Below the pieces are notes generated by a model. The model was not told where the DNA came from. It was given only the letters and a program-made list of their open reading frames with translations, and searched no databases. 64,000 nucleotides of DNA. Origin: Nitrospira sp. GTDB taxonomy: Bacteria > Nitrospirota > Nitrospiria > Nitrospirales > Nitrospiraceae. Location of the stretch: contig JAHBWT010000010.1 of the NCBI GenBank assembly GCA_019636815.1, positions 1 through 64,000 on the forward strand. Direction: 5' to 3'. The position numbers and the translations under genes were made by a program. Of the stretch, positions 1 to 10,600 are shown in pieces. Position 1 is the stretch's first letter; the number at the start of each line of letters is the position of its first letter.

Positions 1-423
1 GTATTTTGCGATATACCCGTTGAATCGGCTGATCGCTTCGCCACAGGCATCGAGAAAACGTCGGATGGCCGTTTGGAGATCTTCAGGGTCCAACCGACGA
101 GCCAGTGCCGTCGAACCGACAAGGTCACAAAACATGACCGTCAGTTGGCGACGTTCCGCCTGACCTCGTTCGGAAAGGAACGGTTTCGTTTCCTGATCGG
201 TCGGAATGGGTAGAGGCTCCACATCATCGCCTTCACGGCCCTGCGGGAGTTGGGCGATGGCGCGCAAGATCTTTTTCCGATGACCCAGTAACACCCCTAA
301 GGTTGCGAGGTCCGTATCATTCAATTCTGGCAGGATGTCCCAGGTGATCGCATTGTGCTGAAACGCCTCGTGATAGCGGCCAAGACCGAGGCTTTCGAGC
401 CATGCTGAGACGCGGTCATTCAT
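1..423 (-). CDS. SAM-domain / class III adenylate cyclase-like protein, N-terminal part (runs off window)
   Basis: The reading frame is open from the ATG at 423 to the window edge (141 codons), so only the N-terminus is present. Residues about 1-60 read as a SAM (sterile alpha motif) domain: WLESLGLGRYHEAF followed by ITWDILPELNDTDL and LGHRKKIL. A short linker leads to RRQLTVMFCDLVGSTALA near residue 95, the first metal-binding strand of a class III nucleotidyl cyclase; the Asp of FCDLVGST is the expected metal ligand. Known proteins with this order usually continue into an AAA/NB-ARC ATPase and TPR repeats, which would lie outside the window. The Shine-Dalgarno is weak. Signalling role and cyclase activity are inferred from family resemblance only. 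Confidence 0.85.
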   Translation of the reverse strand, partial: MNDRVSAWLESLGLGRYHEAFQHNAITWDILPELNDTDLATLGVLLGHRKKILRAIAQLPQGREGDDVEPLPIPTDQETKPFLSERGQAERRQLTVMFCDLVGSTALARRLDPEDLQTAIRRFLDACGEAISRFNGYIAKY

Positions 424-695
424 AGGAAGCCAATTTGTGATGTATTTTCAAGAATGCATGACTGAGACGTACAACTTGACTACCTAATTGCAACACGTGC
501 CGGTTTGCTCCATACTGTCGACATGCGCACCGGTGCTTCAGCCATGAAGATCCGCCATCGGTCCGTTGTACGGCAACTGGAGTATCGGCTCATTGGCATC
601 GGCATGTCCGTACTCGCCTATCTGCTCGAAAAAGCCGTTTTACGTTCGCTCACGCGCGGTGGAACGAAATCTTAATACGGTGCGCGGAACGCTCG

Positions 696-2780
696 TTAAC
701 GTCCCCGCATCAGATCGAGAACGAATCCAACAATCAGCAGCCCGGCGACGATCCCGAATGTGATGGGGATCCAACCCGCGACTGTCGCCGACGTAGCGGT
801 CAGCCCGCTCGCGAGGATACTTGCGGCAGCAGTCAAACCCAATGCGAGGCGACGCCCGGTACGGCGAACCATCTCTTCAAGTGAATTCGCCTTAAAATTG
901 ACGACAAGCTTTTGGCCGGGTCGGGCGCCGATGAGGTGTTCAATGGCTTCGATGACCCGCTCGGCTCGCACTTTCAACTTCTGCGACTGATACACCAGCG
1001 ATTTGGGATCCAGAGCGGCGCCCATACGTTTCATCATCAACCGCATTAAAAACTTGCCCGCCACATCGTAGGGATCGAGTTTTGGATCCAGTTGCGCAGT
1101 CGCCAGCTGGACTTGCGCCAGCGCCTTGGATGCGAGCGTGAGGGAAGCCGGCAGCGGCACGCCATGTCGAAACCCGATCGCGCTCATCTCCTGGAGGAGC
1201 GGTCCGATCTGCATGTCCGCCAGAGCGGCCTTGCGGTATTTCGCGATCATTGCACCGATTTCGCTCTGAAACTGAGGCACGTTCAGATCGCTCCGATCAA
1301 GAGACCCGGCCATCATTAAGGTGATGTCGCTCAGGAACACCGTGTCTTCTTTCCACAACGCCATCAGCAGTAACAACAGGTGCTCGCGCACATCGGCATC
1401 GACAGCCCCGACCATGCCAAAATCCAAGAGGTAGATACGGTCCTTCCACCACATGAGATTGCCGGGGTGAGGATCGGCATGGAAGAAGCCGTCGACGATG
1501 ATCTGTTTATAGAAACTTTCCAAGAGCTGACGGGCCGCCTCGATGCGTTCCGGACCATCCGGCACCTGTGTAATTGAGATACCTTGAATCTCTTCCATCA
1601 CCAATAGGCGGGCTGTCGACAACTCTTGGTGCACGGAAGGGACCGCCAACCGATCATAGTCTGCGAGCACCGCCTGCATCCGGCCGATGTTCTCTATTTC
1701 CTGGCGGAAGTCGAGCTCGCGTTGGAGCGACGTGGAAAGGTGCTTGAACACGGCCTCCATGTTCACCACTTGATTGAGCGCGGGACGCTTGCCGATCTTT
1801 TGGGCGAAGACCTCAAGGAGAGCCAGATCCTGCTCAATTTCCGCTCGTGCTGTGGGCCGTTGAACCTTGACGACCACTCGGTCGCCGGTTTCGAGCGTGG
1901 CCCGATGAACTTGTGCGATCGTCCCGGCCGCGAGCGGCTTGGGATCAATCGACTCAAACACGTCTTCCCACGGCACCCGCAATTCCTGCTCCGCCACCCG
2001 AACGACTTCTCTCTCGGGCATGGGCGGGACATGGCTCTGCAACATGGCTAATTCGTCTATATACTCGGGTGGAAGAAGATCCGGACGGGTCGACAATACT
2101 TGGCCGAGCTTTGAAAAGGTGGGACCCAGCTCTTCTAGCGCAGCACGGAGGCGCTTGGCTTGCTCACGACGTGCCGAAATATCCGATTGATCGCGTTGGC
2201 TGAAGAGTTCTTGAAGCCCATGCTTCGCCATCACGGTGGCGATTTTTACCGCTCGAGCTCCCAGGCGAGGCTCCACGGCTTGGGGTTCGGCTTGAGAGGG
2301 AATAACTCGCGCGGCTTCCGCCGTCTGCCCCTCGGCTAAGAGTTGAGTATTCACGATGATCACGGTGCAGCGGGAATTATGACTGATGCGGTTCGGCACA
2401 TTACCGAGCAAAAATTCCTTTCTCCCCGCCATGCCCGAATTCCCGACCACCAAGACATCGATGGCTTCTCGCTCAGCGGCGCGGACGATGGCCAACGCGG
2501 GATCGTCATTCATGACGACGAACGCATGTCCGCGCTCTCCGGCCAACTGTCTCACCATATTTTCGAGCTCATCATTGGCGGCAGCGGCTCGTGTGTGTTC
2601 AGCTGCGCCGAACTCCGTTGTGGCAGGATGTTGCGGTAGGATGACCTGCAACACAAACAGCTCCGCCTCGTAGCGGCCGGCAAACTCAGCGGCCCATTGG
2701 ACGGCGTGGTCCGCCGTTCTTGAACGATCCGTCCCCACCATCACGCGTCGTATGGCGTTGCCTTGATGAACGCTGTCCAT
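696..2780 (-). CDS. Universal stress protein (UspA) domain fused to a UbiB/ABC1 (ADCK-like) atypical kinase
   Basis: A 694-residue fusion. Residues about 10-145 form a UspA domain (VMVGTDRS start; nucleotide-loop pattern G113-xx-G116-x9-G126, followed by Asn instead of the usual Ser/Thr). Residues about 175-600 are a UbiB/ABC1 kinase-like domain: the KxGQ motif at 224-227, the Ala/Gly-rich loop AAGTIAQVH at 284-292, the lysine in VVVKVQRP (K305), HADPHPGN at 434-441 and the DFG triplet at 453-455. The C-terminus carries two hydrophobic helices after about residue 640, matching the membrane anchoring of UbiB proteins. UbiB-family ATPases support isoprenoid quinone synthesis or lipid trafficking. 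UbiB alone is usually about 500-550 residues, so the N-terminal stress domain is an addition. GAGGA lies just before the ATG at 2780. Confidence 0.93.
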   Translation of the reverse strand: MDSVHQGNAIRRVMVGTDRSRTADHAVQWAAEFAGRYEAELFVLQVILPQHPATTEFGAAEHTRAAAANDELENMVRQLAGERGHAFVVMNDDPALAIVRAAEREAIDVLVVGNSGMAGRKEFLLGNVPNRISHNSRCTVIIVNTQLLAEGQTAEAARVIPSQAEPQAVEPRLGARAVKIATVMAKHGLQELFSQRDQSDISARREQAKRLRAALEELGPTFSKLGQVLSTRPDLLPPEYIDELAMLQSHVPPMPEREVVRVAEQELRVPWEDVFESIDPKPLAAGTIAQVHRATLETGDRVVVKVQRPTARAEIEQDLALLEVFAQKIGKRPALNQVVNMEAVFKHLSTSLQRELDFRQEIENIGRMQAVLADYDRLAVPSVHQELSTARLLVMEEIQGISITQVPDGPERIEAARQLLESFYKQIIVDGFFHADPHPGNLMWWKDRIYLLDFGMVGAVDADVREHLLLLLMALWKEDTVFLSDITLMMAGSLDRSDLNVPQFQSEIGAMIAKYRKAALADMQIGPLLQEMSAIGFRHGVPLPASLTLASKALAQVQLATAQLDPKLDPYDVAGKFLMRLMMKRMGAALDPKSLVYQSQKLKVRAERVIEAIEHLIGARPGQKLVVNFKANSLEEMVRRTGRRLALGLTAAASILASGLTATSATVAGWIPITFGIVAGLLIVGFVLDLMRGR

Positions 2781-2825
2781 CTCGTCCTCGATCCTTTCAC
2801 AAAAACATGTGGCGATGTCCTTGCA

Positions 2826-3287
2826 CTACAACCGCTTCTCCTCCAAATCGTAGACATCGAACCACACATAGACGGGACGGTGGTTCGGCACGAACTTGGG
2901 AATGTACTCTTCTAGATATTGCTGCGCCTGGAGACTCATGTCGCTGAGCCTCATGTCGCGCAACCGATTGTTCCATTTCAGCACTTCGTCCGGATCCCTC
3001 ACCTGGGAGTGTTCAGTGATCCATCGAGCAACGTCGTCGTCTGCGGCTCCGGTGGCGACCATGTCTTTGAATTGTTCCGGCGTGATGCCGGTGAAGGCGA
3101 ACCATTGGCTCGCCAGCGAGCAGGGCCAGTAGTTATACTCGCCGTTCATGCCCAGAAGAAACGCTCTACACTTATCGACGCACCGCGCCGCAATCACGTA
3201 GCCGCCAAGTTTTTCGCGAGGACTGCGGGGAAACGTCTTCCGGAGATCCTTGGCGAACGACTTCACCTTTTCGAGTTCAGTGTTCAT
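2826..3287 (-). CDS. DUF5069 family protein
   Basis: A 153-residue soluble protein with the DUF5069 signature near its start (FPRSPREKLGGYVIAARCVDKCRA, seen as two halves around residues 19-44), then GLLGMNGEYNY-like and ITPEQFKDMV segments. No transmembrane helix or signal peptide is visible. The biochemical function of the family is unknown to me. The ATG at 3287 follows a strong purine-rich site (GGGAGG) and overlaps the stop of a possible 62-codon frame upstream by ATGA, which suggests translational coupling. The stop lies 45 bp before the USP-UbiB start, so the two may share a transcript. Confidence 0.88.
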   Translation of the reverse strand: MNTELEKVKSFAKDLRKTFPRSPREKLGGYVIAARCVDKCRAFLLGMNGEYNYWPCSLASQWFAFTGITPEQFKDMVATGAADDDVARWITEHSQVRDPDEVLKWNNRLRDMRLSDMSLQAQQYLEEYIPKFVPNHRPVYVWFDVYDLEEKRL

Positions 3288-3472
3288 GATCCTCCCTCCC
3301 TACATTGGTTGTCATAGCGGCAAGCAATGACTTGACCTGCGCGTCCCACTTCAGACACCAGCTGCACTGCGTCGTAATACCGTCTGTCAAACCTTCCCTT
3401 TGGCGAACCAACGAAGCGGCCCGCGCCGATCTGTTCCGTGGGAGTCAGTAGACTTCGTACCGGGATAAGCAC
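3284..3472 (-). CDS. Possible small protein coupled to the DUF5069 gene
   Basis: A 62-codon frame from a GTG at 3472 that ends in an ATGA overlap with the DUF5069 start codon. The middle (YYDAVQLVSEVGRAGQVIACRYD) has a plausible amino-acid composition, but I do not recognise a family. Support comes from the exact stop/start overlap and the good ribosome site for the next gene inside its tail. Against it are the weak start codon and short length. It may instead be the leader region of the DUF5069 gene. Confidence 0.35.
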   Translation of the reverse strand: MLIPVRSLLTPTEQIGAGRFVGSPKGRFDRRYYDAVQLVSEVGRAGQVIACRYDNQCREGGS

Positions 3473-3597
3473 GGTAGCGAGATCCTCGCTTGATACGACT
3501 TGGCCGATTTCGACAGTTCGTCGAGTCTGGCGATAGAGTGAGACATGGGGACAGGTTATCCAATTGCCTATTCATCCGATCCTCAGGCGACGCTCGC

Positions 3598-4401
3598 TCA
3601 CGATCCTCGACGCATCTCCTCTGCGCCAATCCGGACGATGCAGGCGGATCGCGCATCATGCCACGCCCTCTCCCAGAGGCGAAACCCTCCAGTAAACGCA
3701 TGGTGGTTATTGCCAAGTCGCACCCACTTCGGCAGCTTCCCCAGTTTCTTGGCATTGCCGCCGCCCAACACCACATAGTCGGCCTGTAGTGCGTCCTTCA
3801 GTGCCGTTACGACATCGGTGACATACCGGCGCCATTTCTTTTTGCCGTACCGCTTGAGCCCGCGCAAACCGACATGATCCTCGTACGTACGGCCTTTCCG
3901 ATAGACGAGGTGGGCCAGCTCCATCGGGACCAATACCCCATCGGTGATCAGCGCGGAGCCCAGGCCTGTCCCGAGCCCCAAGAAGAGCATGCGTCTGCCC
4001 GCGTAGCTCCCGAGGGCCTGCATCGCGGCATCGTTGACGATCTTTACCGGACAGCCAAAGGCCGCTGCGAAATCAAAGTTCACCCATCCCTTATCGAGGT
4101 TCTTCGGTTCCACCGCGGGTCGTCCGGCCCGGACGGCGCCTGGATATCCCAGTGCGACGACATCATACGACCAATCGGCAACGAGCCGCCGAACGGCTTC
4201 GACCATGTTGCGGGCAGTCATGGACGGGCCGGACGGGACTTTCCGCGGCGTTGGTTTTCCAGTGGCCAACACCTTCACGTTGGTCCCGCCCACATCGATG
4301 ACCAGCACCTTGAGAGGACGGAGGGATATTCTGCTGTCGTCCTTCGCCCGCAAGGTATTCAATCCGGGCTTGCGCGCCTTTCGCGATGTCTTCGTCGCCA
4401 T
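3598..4401 (-). CDS. ROK-family sugar kinase, likely polyphosphate-type glucokinase
   Basis: A 267-residue protein started at the ATG at 4401. An AGGTGGGG site sits just upstream, and the next gene stops at 4406. After a basic N-terminal tail the sequence VLVIDVGGTNVKVLATG gives the ROK/ASKHA phosphate-1 loop. LGYPGAV and VKIVNDAAMQALGSY carry the catalytic-Asp region (NDA), and LFLGLGTGLGSAL is the second phosphate loop. The ROK zinc motif CxCGxxGC is absent, as in polyphosphate glucokinases (PPGK). The expected reaction is phosphorylation of glucose using polyphosphate or ATP. Its position directly after a GH15 glycosidase that would release glucose supports a glucose-salvage role. An in-frame extension to 4617 runs into the GH15 gene and lacks domain homology, so I rejected it. 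Donor specificity cannot be read from the sequence. Confidence 0.88.
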   Translation of the reverse strand: MATKTSRKARKPGLNTLRAKDDSRISLRPLKVLVIDVGGTNVKVLATGKPTPRKVPSGPSMTARNMVEAVRRLVADWSYDVVALGYPGAVRAGRPAVEPKNLDKGWVNFDFAAAFGCPVKIVNDAAMQALGSYAGRRMLFLGLGTGLGSALITDGVLVPMELAHLVYRKGRTYEDHVGLRGLKRYGKKKWRRYVTDVVTALKDALQADYVVLGGGNAKKLGKLPKWVRLGNNHHAFTGGFRLWERAWHDARSACIVRIGAEEMRRGS

Positions 4402-4405
4402 ATCG

Positions 4406-6256
4406 TCACCCCACCTTCGATCTGGATCTGGCATCGAGCGTGCGATCGAGATTGAAGGCGGCGCTGATGAGAGCCAGATGCGTGAATGCCTGCGGAAAGT
4501 TGCCGAGCGCGTCGCCACTTGGGCCGATCTCCTCCGAATACAAGCCGACGTGGTTGGCGTAGCCCAGTATACGTTCAAACAGCAGCCGCGCCTCGCCCAG
4601 TTTCGCGCGATCGACACGCCCCGCTCTGGTCAATGCTTCGACCAACCAAAACGAGCACATGGTGAACGACCCTTCTTTCCCGTCAAGTCCGTCTTCTCTC
4701 GTTTCACTGTCGTAGCGGTACACCAACCCATCCGACACGAGGCCGCCGCGCTTCGGTGAACGATTAATGGCATCCAGCGTTTTAAGCATTCTCGGATCGT
4801 TTGGAGAGAGGAAAAACACGAGCGGCATGATGAGATTGGACGCGTCCAGCGACTCGCTGCCATAGTGCTGCACGAAGGCCTGGCGGGTGGCGCTCCATCC
4901 CTTCTCCATGATCTCGCCGTAGATTCGGTCCCTGACCTGAAGCCAGCGCGCGCGATCCGCGGGAAACGACCGCTTGTCGGCCAATCGAAGACCGCGATCC
5001 ATGGCGACCCAGCACATCAACTTGGAGTACACGAAATGCCGCCGGCCGCCGCGCACTTCCCAGATCCCTTCATCCGGCTGCTGCCAGTTCTCACACAGCC
5101 AATCGAGCCGCCGCCGGATGCTCGTCCACACTTCGTGCCCGATGGGCATCACGTATTTGTTGTACAAGTACAGCGCGTCCAGCAGCTCACCGTAGATATC
5201 CAACTGCAGTTGGTTATACGCGCCGTTGCCTATTCGCACAGGTCGAGACCCTCGATAGCCGTCCAGATGATCGAGCGTCTTCTCCGTGAGATCGTGGCGG
5301 CCGTCGATGCCATAGACGATTTGCAACGATCCATCCGGCGCCACCTCCCCCGCTCGCGCCTCCAACCATCTCATAAAGCCGACCGCTTCGTCGGTAAATC
5401 CGATCCGCAGCAGGCCGTAGAGGGTAAAGGCGGCATCCCGAATCCACGTATAACGATAGTCCCAGTTTCGGCCTCCACCGAGAGTCTCCGGCAAACTGCA
5501 CGTCGGGGCGGCGATGATGGCACCGGTCGGTTCGAACGTCAGGAGTTTCAGGGTGAGCGCCGAACGGGAGACCACTTCCCGCCAGCGACCGGTGTAGGTG
5601 CATTTGGACAGCCAGCGATGCCAATAGTTCACCGTCTGTTCGAATAGTGCGTCGGCCTCACCCATCGACGGAAAACAACCGCAGTTCTCATCCGATTGAA
5701 TGCCTCCGAGCACGAAAACCGCTGACTGTTCCTCGTGCAGGACAAAAACCGCTTCGGCGCCGCGATCGCCCGCCGCAAGTGGGATATCGGACGCGAGTCC
5801 CAAGCTGAGGCCGGCGGAGTGGAAACTGGCTCCTTGCTTGGTGATGATCGTGCGATGGGTTGCCCGCGCATAATCAAAGGCGGGCTGGCATCGCACGCGA
5901 AACTCCATGCTTCCCTGGGTCACTCTCACCCGGCGAATCAGCGAATGCCGCCACGCGGAATCGCTCGACAGACCGGGCGGCATGAAATCTTCGATTTCGG
6001 CGATCCCGCTCGCCGAGTAGAAGCGCGTCATCAAGATATTGGTGTCCGGCCAATAGAACTGTTTGGTCTTCACGTCCTCATGGGTCGCGACAATCTCGAA
6101 CCGGCCTCCTTTCTCGTGATCAAGAATGGCCGCGAAGACGCTCGGGGAGTCAAAGTGCGGAAAACAGAACCAATCGATCGATCCGGTCATGCTAACGAGC
6201 GCCGCCGTGCGCATATTCCCGATGATGCCGTAGTTTTGAATCGGCTGGTAACTCAT
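4406..6256 (-). CDS. Glycoside hydrolase family 15 protein (glucoamylase/trehalase type)
   Basis: A 616-residue cytoplasmic-looking protein. The N-terminal beta-sandwich begins with [19 protein letters not shown] and [18 protein letters not shown]. The (alpha/alpha)6 catalytic domain contains [19 protein letters not shown], a candidate acid glutamate in DEGIWEVRG and a candidate base glutamate in [21 protein letters not shown]. This arrangement matches bacterial GH15 enzymes, several of which are trehalases; the family also includes glucoamylases. There is no signal peptide, so an intracellular alpha-glucoside such as trehalose or a short glucan is the likely substrate (inference). The ATG at 6256 overlaps the stop of the upstream efflux gene (ATGA). 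In-frame starts at 6274 and 6292 are possible. The ROK kinase follows 4 bp after its stop. Confidence 0.92.
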   Translation of the reverse strand: MSYQPIQNYGIIGNMRTAALVSMTGSIDWFCFPHFDSPSVFAAILDHEKGGRFEIVATHEDVKTKQFYWPDTNILMTRFYSASGIAEIEDFMPPGLSSDSAWRHSLIRRVRVTQGSMEFRVRCQPAFDYARATHRTIITKQGASFHSAGLSLGLASDIPLAAGDRGAEAVFVLHEEQSAVFVLGGIQSDENCGCFPSMGEADALFEQTVNYWHRWLSKCTYTGRWREVVSRSALTLKLLTFEPTGAIIAAPTCSLPETLGGGRNWDYRYTWIRDAAFTLYGLLRIGFTDEAVGFMRWLEARAGEVAPDGSLQIVYGIDGRHDLTEKTLDHLDGYRGSRPVRIGNGAYNQLQLDIYGELLDALYLYNKYVMPIGHEVWTSIRRRLDWLCENWQQPDEGIWEVRGGRRHFVYSKLMCWVAMDRGLRLADKRSFPADRARWLQVRDRIYGEIMEKGWSATRQAFVQHYGSESLDASNLIMPLVFFLSPNDPRMLKTLDAINRSPKRGGLVSDGLVYRYDSETREDGLDGKEGSFTMCSFWLVEALTRAGRVDRAKLGEARLLFERILGYANHVGLYSEEIGPSGDALGNFPQAFTHLALISAAFNLDRTLDARSRSKVG

Positions 6257-7686
6257 CGCTTCGTTTCTTTCCATTGTTGAGACAATGCCCATTCCTGTCC
6301 CTGTTCACCGGGCGACCAACCGCCACCCAAGGCTTTGTACAGCTGGACCACCGACGTCAGGTATAGGCGGCGAGTCGTCGCGAGCGCCAACTCCACATCG
6401 AACAGGTTCCGTTGCGCGATCAGCACGTCCAAATAGTTCGCGAGACCGCCCTTGTATCGGAGATTCGCGAGGCGAAGGGCCGTTTTCAACGCACTGACCT
6501 GCCTCTCCTGAGCAGCCGCCTGCTCCCGCGCAGTACTGACGCCTGCCAGCGCGTCTTCAACCTCCTTGAACGCAACGAGGATCGTCTGCTTGTATTGGGC
6601 GACCGCTTGCCTGGCTTGAGCTTCGGCGGCATGTTGTTGAAACCCGAGACTCTGGGCATTCAGGATGGGACCGATCAGAGTCGGACCAAGGACCTCGAAA
6701 TCTCCTCCGGATGCGAAGAGTTTGGACAGGCTGGGATTCGCGATGCCGAGTAGCCCCGTGAGGGAAAGTTTTGGAAAACGATCGGCTTTGGCGGCTCCGA
6801 TCCTGGCCGTCGCCGCAGCCAACTGCTGCTCAGCCTGTACGACATCCGGTCGCCGCTGCAGCAATTCTGACGGGAGGCCGGCGGGTACGACCGGCGGCAC
6901 CACTTGGTCGGTCAGCGATTGCCCTCTGGAAATCTGACCGGGATTCCTCCCTAACAGCAGGCTCAACTCGTTTTCTTTCTGAATCGTTTGGCGCTTGAAG
7001 TCCGCGATGCGCGCCGCCGCGTTTTCTCGCTCGGCTTGAAACTGTTCAACATCCAGCCCGTGAATCAACCCTTGCCGGTGGCGCGCTTGGCTGATTCGCA
7101 CCGACTCATTCCATGCTTTCAACGTGCGTTCGGCGATCTCCAGTTGCAGGTCGAACTGCCGAAGGTCGAAATAGGCCTGAGCCACCCCTCCAACCAGCTG
7201 CAAGACCATCGCGCGCCGGTTTTCTTCCCGAGCCAGCAGATCACCGCGAGCCGCCTCGTTCGACCGCCGGATCCGTCCCCACACGTCGATTTCCCAGGCG
7301 AGATTCCCCTGCAAATAATAGTTGAATGGGTTGGGGAATCCCGGAATGCGGGCGCCGCCGTGCCTGACTAAAGGGCCGTTGACCGTGCCCGTCATTTGAG
7401 GAATATAGTCGGTCCTCGCGATGAACAATCGCGCCTCAAACTCTTCGATCGTCGCCACCGTGCGCTCGAGATCTTTATTTTCCTCCAATGCGATCTCGAT
7501 GAGTTTCCGGAGTTCCGCGTCTTGATAGAGTTCCCACCACGGCATATTGGCGAGAGACGGCAAATCAGCCGCTTCCTTAGCCATGCGAAACGAATCGTTG
7601 GTAGGAATATCGGGGCGCGAATAATCGGGCCCCACCGCACAAGCGAGCAGCAGGCCCGAAAGCCCCAGCAGCGAGAGGATACGCAT
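6253..7686 (-). CDS. RND efflux outer-membrane lipoprotein (NodT/OprM family)
   Basis: A 477-residue outer-membrane factor with a lipoprotein signal ([16 protein letters not shown], lipobox LLAC). It is followed by the family start [11 protein letters not shown] and two outer-membrane efflux repeats, including [18 protein letters not shown] and, later, [19 protein letters not shown] and [19 protein letters not shown]. It should trimerise into a beta-barrel plus periplasmic alpha-tunnel that accepts substrates from the RND pump. It begins 2 bp after the pump stop and overlaps the GH15 start by 4 bp, so it belongs to the same transcript. The substrate is not deducible. Confidence 0.95.
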   Translation of the reverse strand: MRILSLLGLSGLLLACAVGPDYSRPDIPTNDSFRMAKEAADLPSLANMPWWELYQDAELRKLIEIALEENKDLERTVATIEEFEARLFIARTDYIPQMTGTVNGPLVRHGGARIPGFPNPFNYYLQGNLAWEIDVWGRIRRSNEAARGDLLAREENRRAMVLQLVGGVAQAYFDLRQFDLQLEIAERTLKAWNESVRISQARHRQGLIHGLDVEQFQAERENAAARIADFKRQTIQKENELSLLLGRNPGQISRGQSLTDQVVPPVVPAGLPSELLQRRPDVVQAEQQLAAATARIGAAKADRFPKLSLTGLLGIANPSLSKLFASGGDFEVLGPTLIGPILNAQSLGFQQHAAEAQARQAVAQYKQTILVAFKEVEDALAGVSTAREQAAAQERQVSALKTALRLANLRYKGGLANYLDVLIAQRNLFDVELALATTRRLYLTSVVQLYKALGGGWSPGEQGQEWALSQQWKETKR

Positions 7687-7687
7687 A

Positions 7688-10600
7688 TTAAAGCCCTACC
7701 TCCCCGGACACCGGTGCAAGTCCGGTGCGGTCTTTTCCGATTCCGTCCTGTTGGCCAGGTCCGGTCGTAGGCTTCCCCAACATTCGGATCAGCATGAAGA
7801 ACAAGGGGACAAACAAGACAGAAAGAATCGTCGCGGCGATCATCCCTCCGAATACACCCGTACCGATCGAATGCCGACTGGCCGCACCGGCCCCACCGGC
7901 GGCAACCAAGGGCACCACGCCGAGAATAAACGCCAATGAGGTCATGAGGATGGGGCGGAACCGAAGACGCGCCGCCTCGATCACCGCATCCCTCAATGGA
8001 AGGCCGTGCGTGTATCGTTGATTCGCGAACTCCACGATGAGAATGGCGTTCTTGGCCGAAAGCCCGATGAGCGTGACGAGGCCGATCTGGAAATAAATAT
8101 CGTTGGCCATCCCCGACGACCACACCGCCGACAATGCGCCAAACACGCCGAACGGTACGGCCAGGATCACGGCAAACGGGACACTCCAACTCTCGTACTG
8201 AGCCGCCAGCACCAAGAACACCATGAGTAAGCCGAATCCGAACGCGAGAACCGACTGGGAGCCGGCCTTACGCTCCTGGTAGGAAATGCCGCTCCAATCG
8301 ATGTCGAACCCCTGAGGAGTCAATACCTCTTGCGCCACTCGCTCCAACGCATCGAGCGCCTGGCCTGAACTGTAGCCCGGCGCCGCTGAGCCCAGAACAA
8401 GAGCGGTATTGAACCCATTGAAGTGGGTGACGGGATCAGGCCCGCTGGAATAGGTCGTCGTGACCACTGTGTCGAGCGGGATCATCGCCGGCTCTCGACC
8501 AGTCAATGCCCGAACGTAGATCTTGCCGATATCGGCCGGGCGCGATCGATACTGAGGCTCCGCTTCGGTCTGGACCCGATAGACACGACCGAATTTCACG
8601 AAATCGTTGATGTACAGGTTTCCGAAATAGGCCTGAAGCGTGTCGAACACTTCGGAAATAGGCACTCCGAGCGCTTTGGCTCTCTCTCGATTGATCTTGG
8701 CGTGCACTCGGGGCGCGCTCACGCGAAAACTGGTACTGACCGCCCCGATCGCCGGGTCCTGCCTTGCCTTTTCGACGAACTCCTGAGCGACCGCGCCAAA
8801 CTGTTTAAAGTCCCCGCCGCTCGGGTCCTGGAGCTGCACGGAAAATCCCCCGGTGGCGCCCAGACCGCGAATCGAGGGAGCATTGAACGCCAGGATCAGC
8901 GCGCCGGGGATCTGCGCAAACTCCTTGAACGCGCCCCCGATAAGAGTCTTTACATTGTCCTGCTGGCTCTTCCTTTCATCCCAGTGTTTGAGGGGCGCGA
9001 AGAGTGTCGCCGTATTGGTTCCTCTGGTATTGAAGACGAAGTTCTGTCCCGACAGCGCTTGTGTTCCGTACACCGCGGGCAGGGTATGATAATACTGCTC
9101 GACCCGATCGAGGACCGCGTCCGTCCGTTTTTTCGACGCCCCATCCGGCAGCTGAACGACGGTAATAAAATACCCCTGGTCCTCCTCCGGCAAGAAGGCC
9201 ATGGGAATCAGCGTAAACAATTTCACCGCGATGCCGATCACGATCCCGCACAGCGCCAGCGAGAGGACCATGTGCCTCAACGTGAAACTCACGCTTGTCG
9301 CGTACCGAATTTTGACCCACTCGAACAGCCGATTAAACAGTCCAAAGAACCCTTTGCGTGGCCCATGGCTCGGCTTCAGCACCAGGGCGCAGAGAGCGGG
9401 GCTGAGCGTCAGCGCGACGAACCCTGAGATCGCGACGGAGACCGCGATCGTGATCGCAAACTGTTTGTACAATTGGCCGGTGATACCCCCGAGAAATCCC
9501 ACAGGCACAAAGACCGCGCACAGCACCAGCACAATGGCGATCACGGGACCGGCCACCTCCCCCATGGCCTTCTTGGCCGCGTCCTTCGGGGACAGTCCTC
9601 CCGCCATGTGGCGCTCCACGTTTTCCACGACCACAATGGCGTCATCCACCACAATCCCGATGGCGAGCACCAAGCCGAAAAGGGTGAGGGTATTGATCGA
9701 AAACCCGAGAGCCGCCATCCCCGCAAAGGTGCCGATCAGCGAGACTGGAACCGCCAAGACGGGAATCAGGGTTGCGCGCCAGCTTTGGAGGAAGAGATAC
9801 ACCACCAGAACAACCAAGACCATGGCTTCTCCCAAAGTCTTGACCACTTCCTTGATGGAGACGTCGACAAAGCGGGTCGTGTCGTAGGGAATATCGTAGG
9901 TGACACCGGGCGGAAAGACCTTGGTAAGTCTGTCCATTTCCCCTCGGATTCGCTTGACCGTGTCGAGGGCGTTCGCGCCGGGCGAGAGAAAGGTGAGAAG
10001 CAGCGCGGTGGGCTTGCGGTTATAGCGGCCTTCGAGCACGTAGGATTGCGCCCCCAACTCGACCCGCGCGACGTCTTTGAGACGAACCATCGACCCGTTC
10101 GGCATCGCTCGAACGATCATGTTCTCGAATTCGCTCACGTCGGACATGCGCCCGTCGGCAAAGAGCGGGAGGGTGAGCTCCGTGGAGATCGGCATGGGTT
10201 CCCGTCCGACGGTTCCGGCGGGAAAGTCCCGGTTCTGTTCGCGTACGACATTCGAGATATCGGTCGGCGTCAGACCCAACTGTGCCATGCGCACCGGATC
10301 GAGGACCAGGCGCATGCTGTAGTTCTGTTGTCCGAAGACGAGCGCATCGCCGACTCCGGGCAGCCGCTTGATATTGTCGAGAATGCGCAGGATCGCGAAA
10401 TTCGAGAGGAAGAGCGCATCTTGCTGCGGGTCGTCGGAGCGGAGCACCATGACGGTCAGCAGGTCCGGCGACATTTTCTTAACGGTCACTCCTTGGCGAA
10501 TGACTTCCGGCGGAAGCTGCGGCTCGGCCAGCTTCTGGCGGTTCTGCGCCTGGACTTGCGCAATATCGACGTTGGTGCCGATTTCGAAGGTTAGCTTGAT

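Noticed and set aside
566-763. Plus-strand 65-codon frame
   Set aside because: It has no motif, a skewed composition and overlap with the end of the USP-UbiB gene; there is no ribosome site.
7696-7735. Cobalamin-riboswitch-like string GGTGCAAGTCCGGTGCGG
   Set aside because: It lies inside the C-terminal codons of the RND pump and lacks the rest of the conserved riboswitch core.
9473-10594. Long plus-strand frame opposite the RND pump
   Set aside because: It is antisense to a strongly conserved membrane transporter, and its composition (His/Arg/Gly-rich) is typical of a shadow frame in GC-rich DNA.
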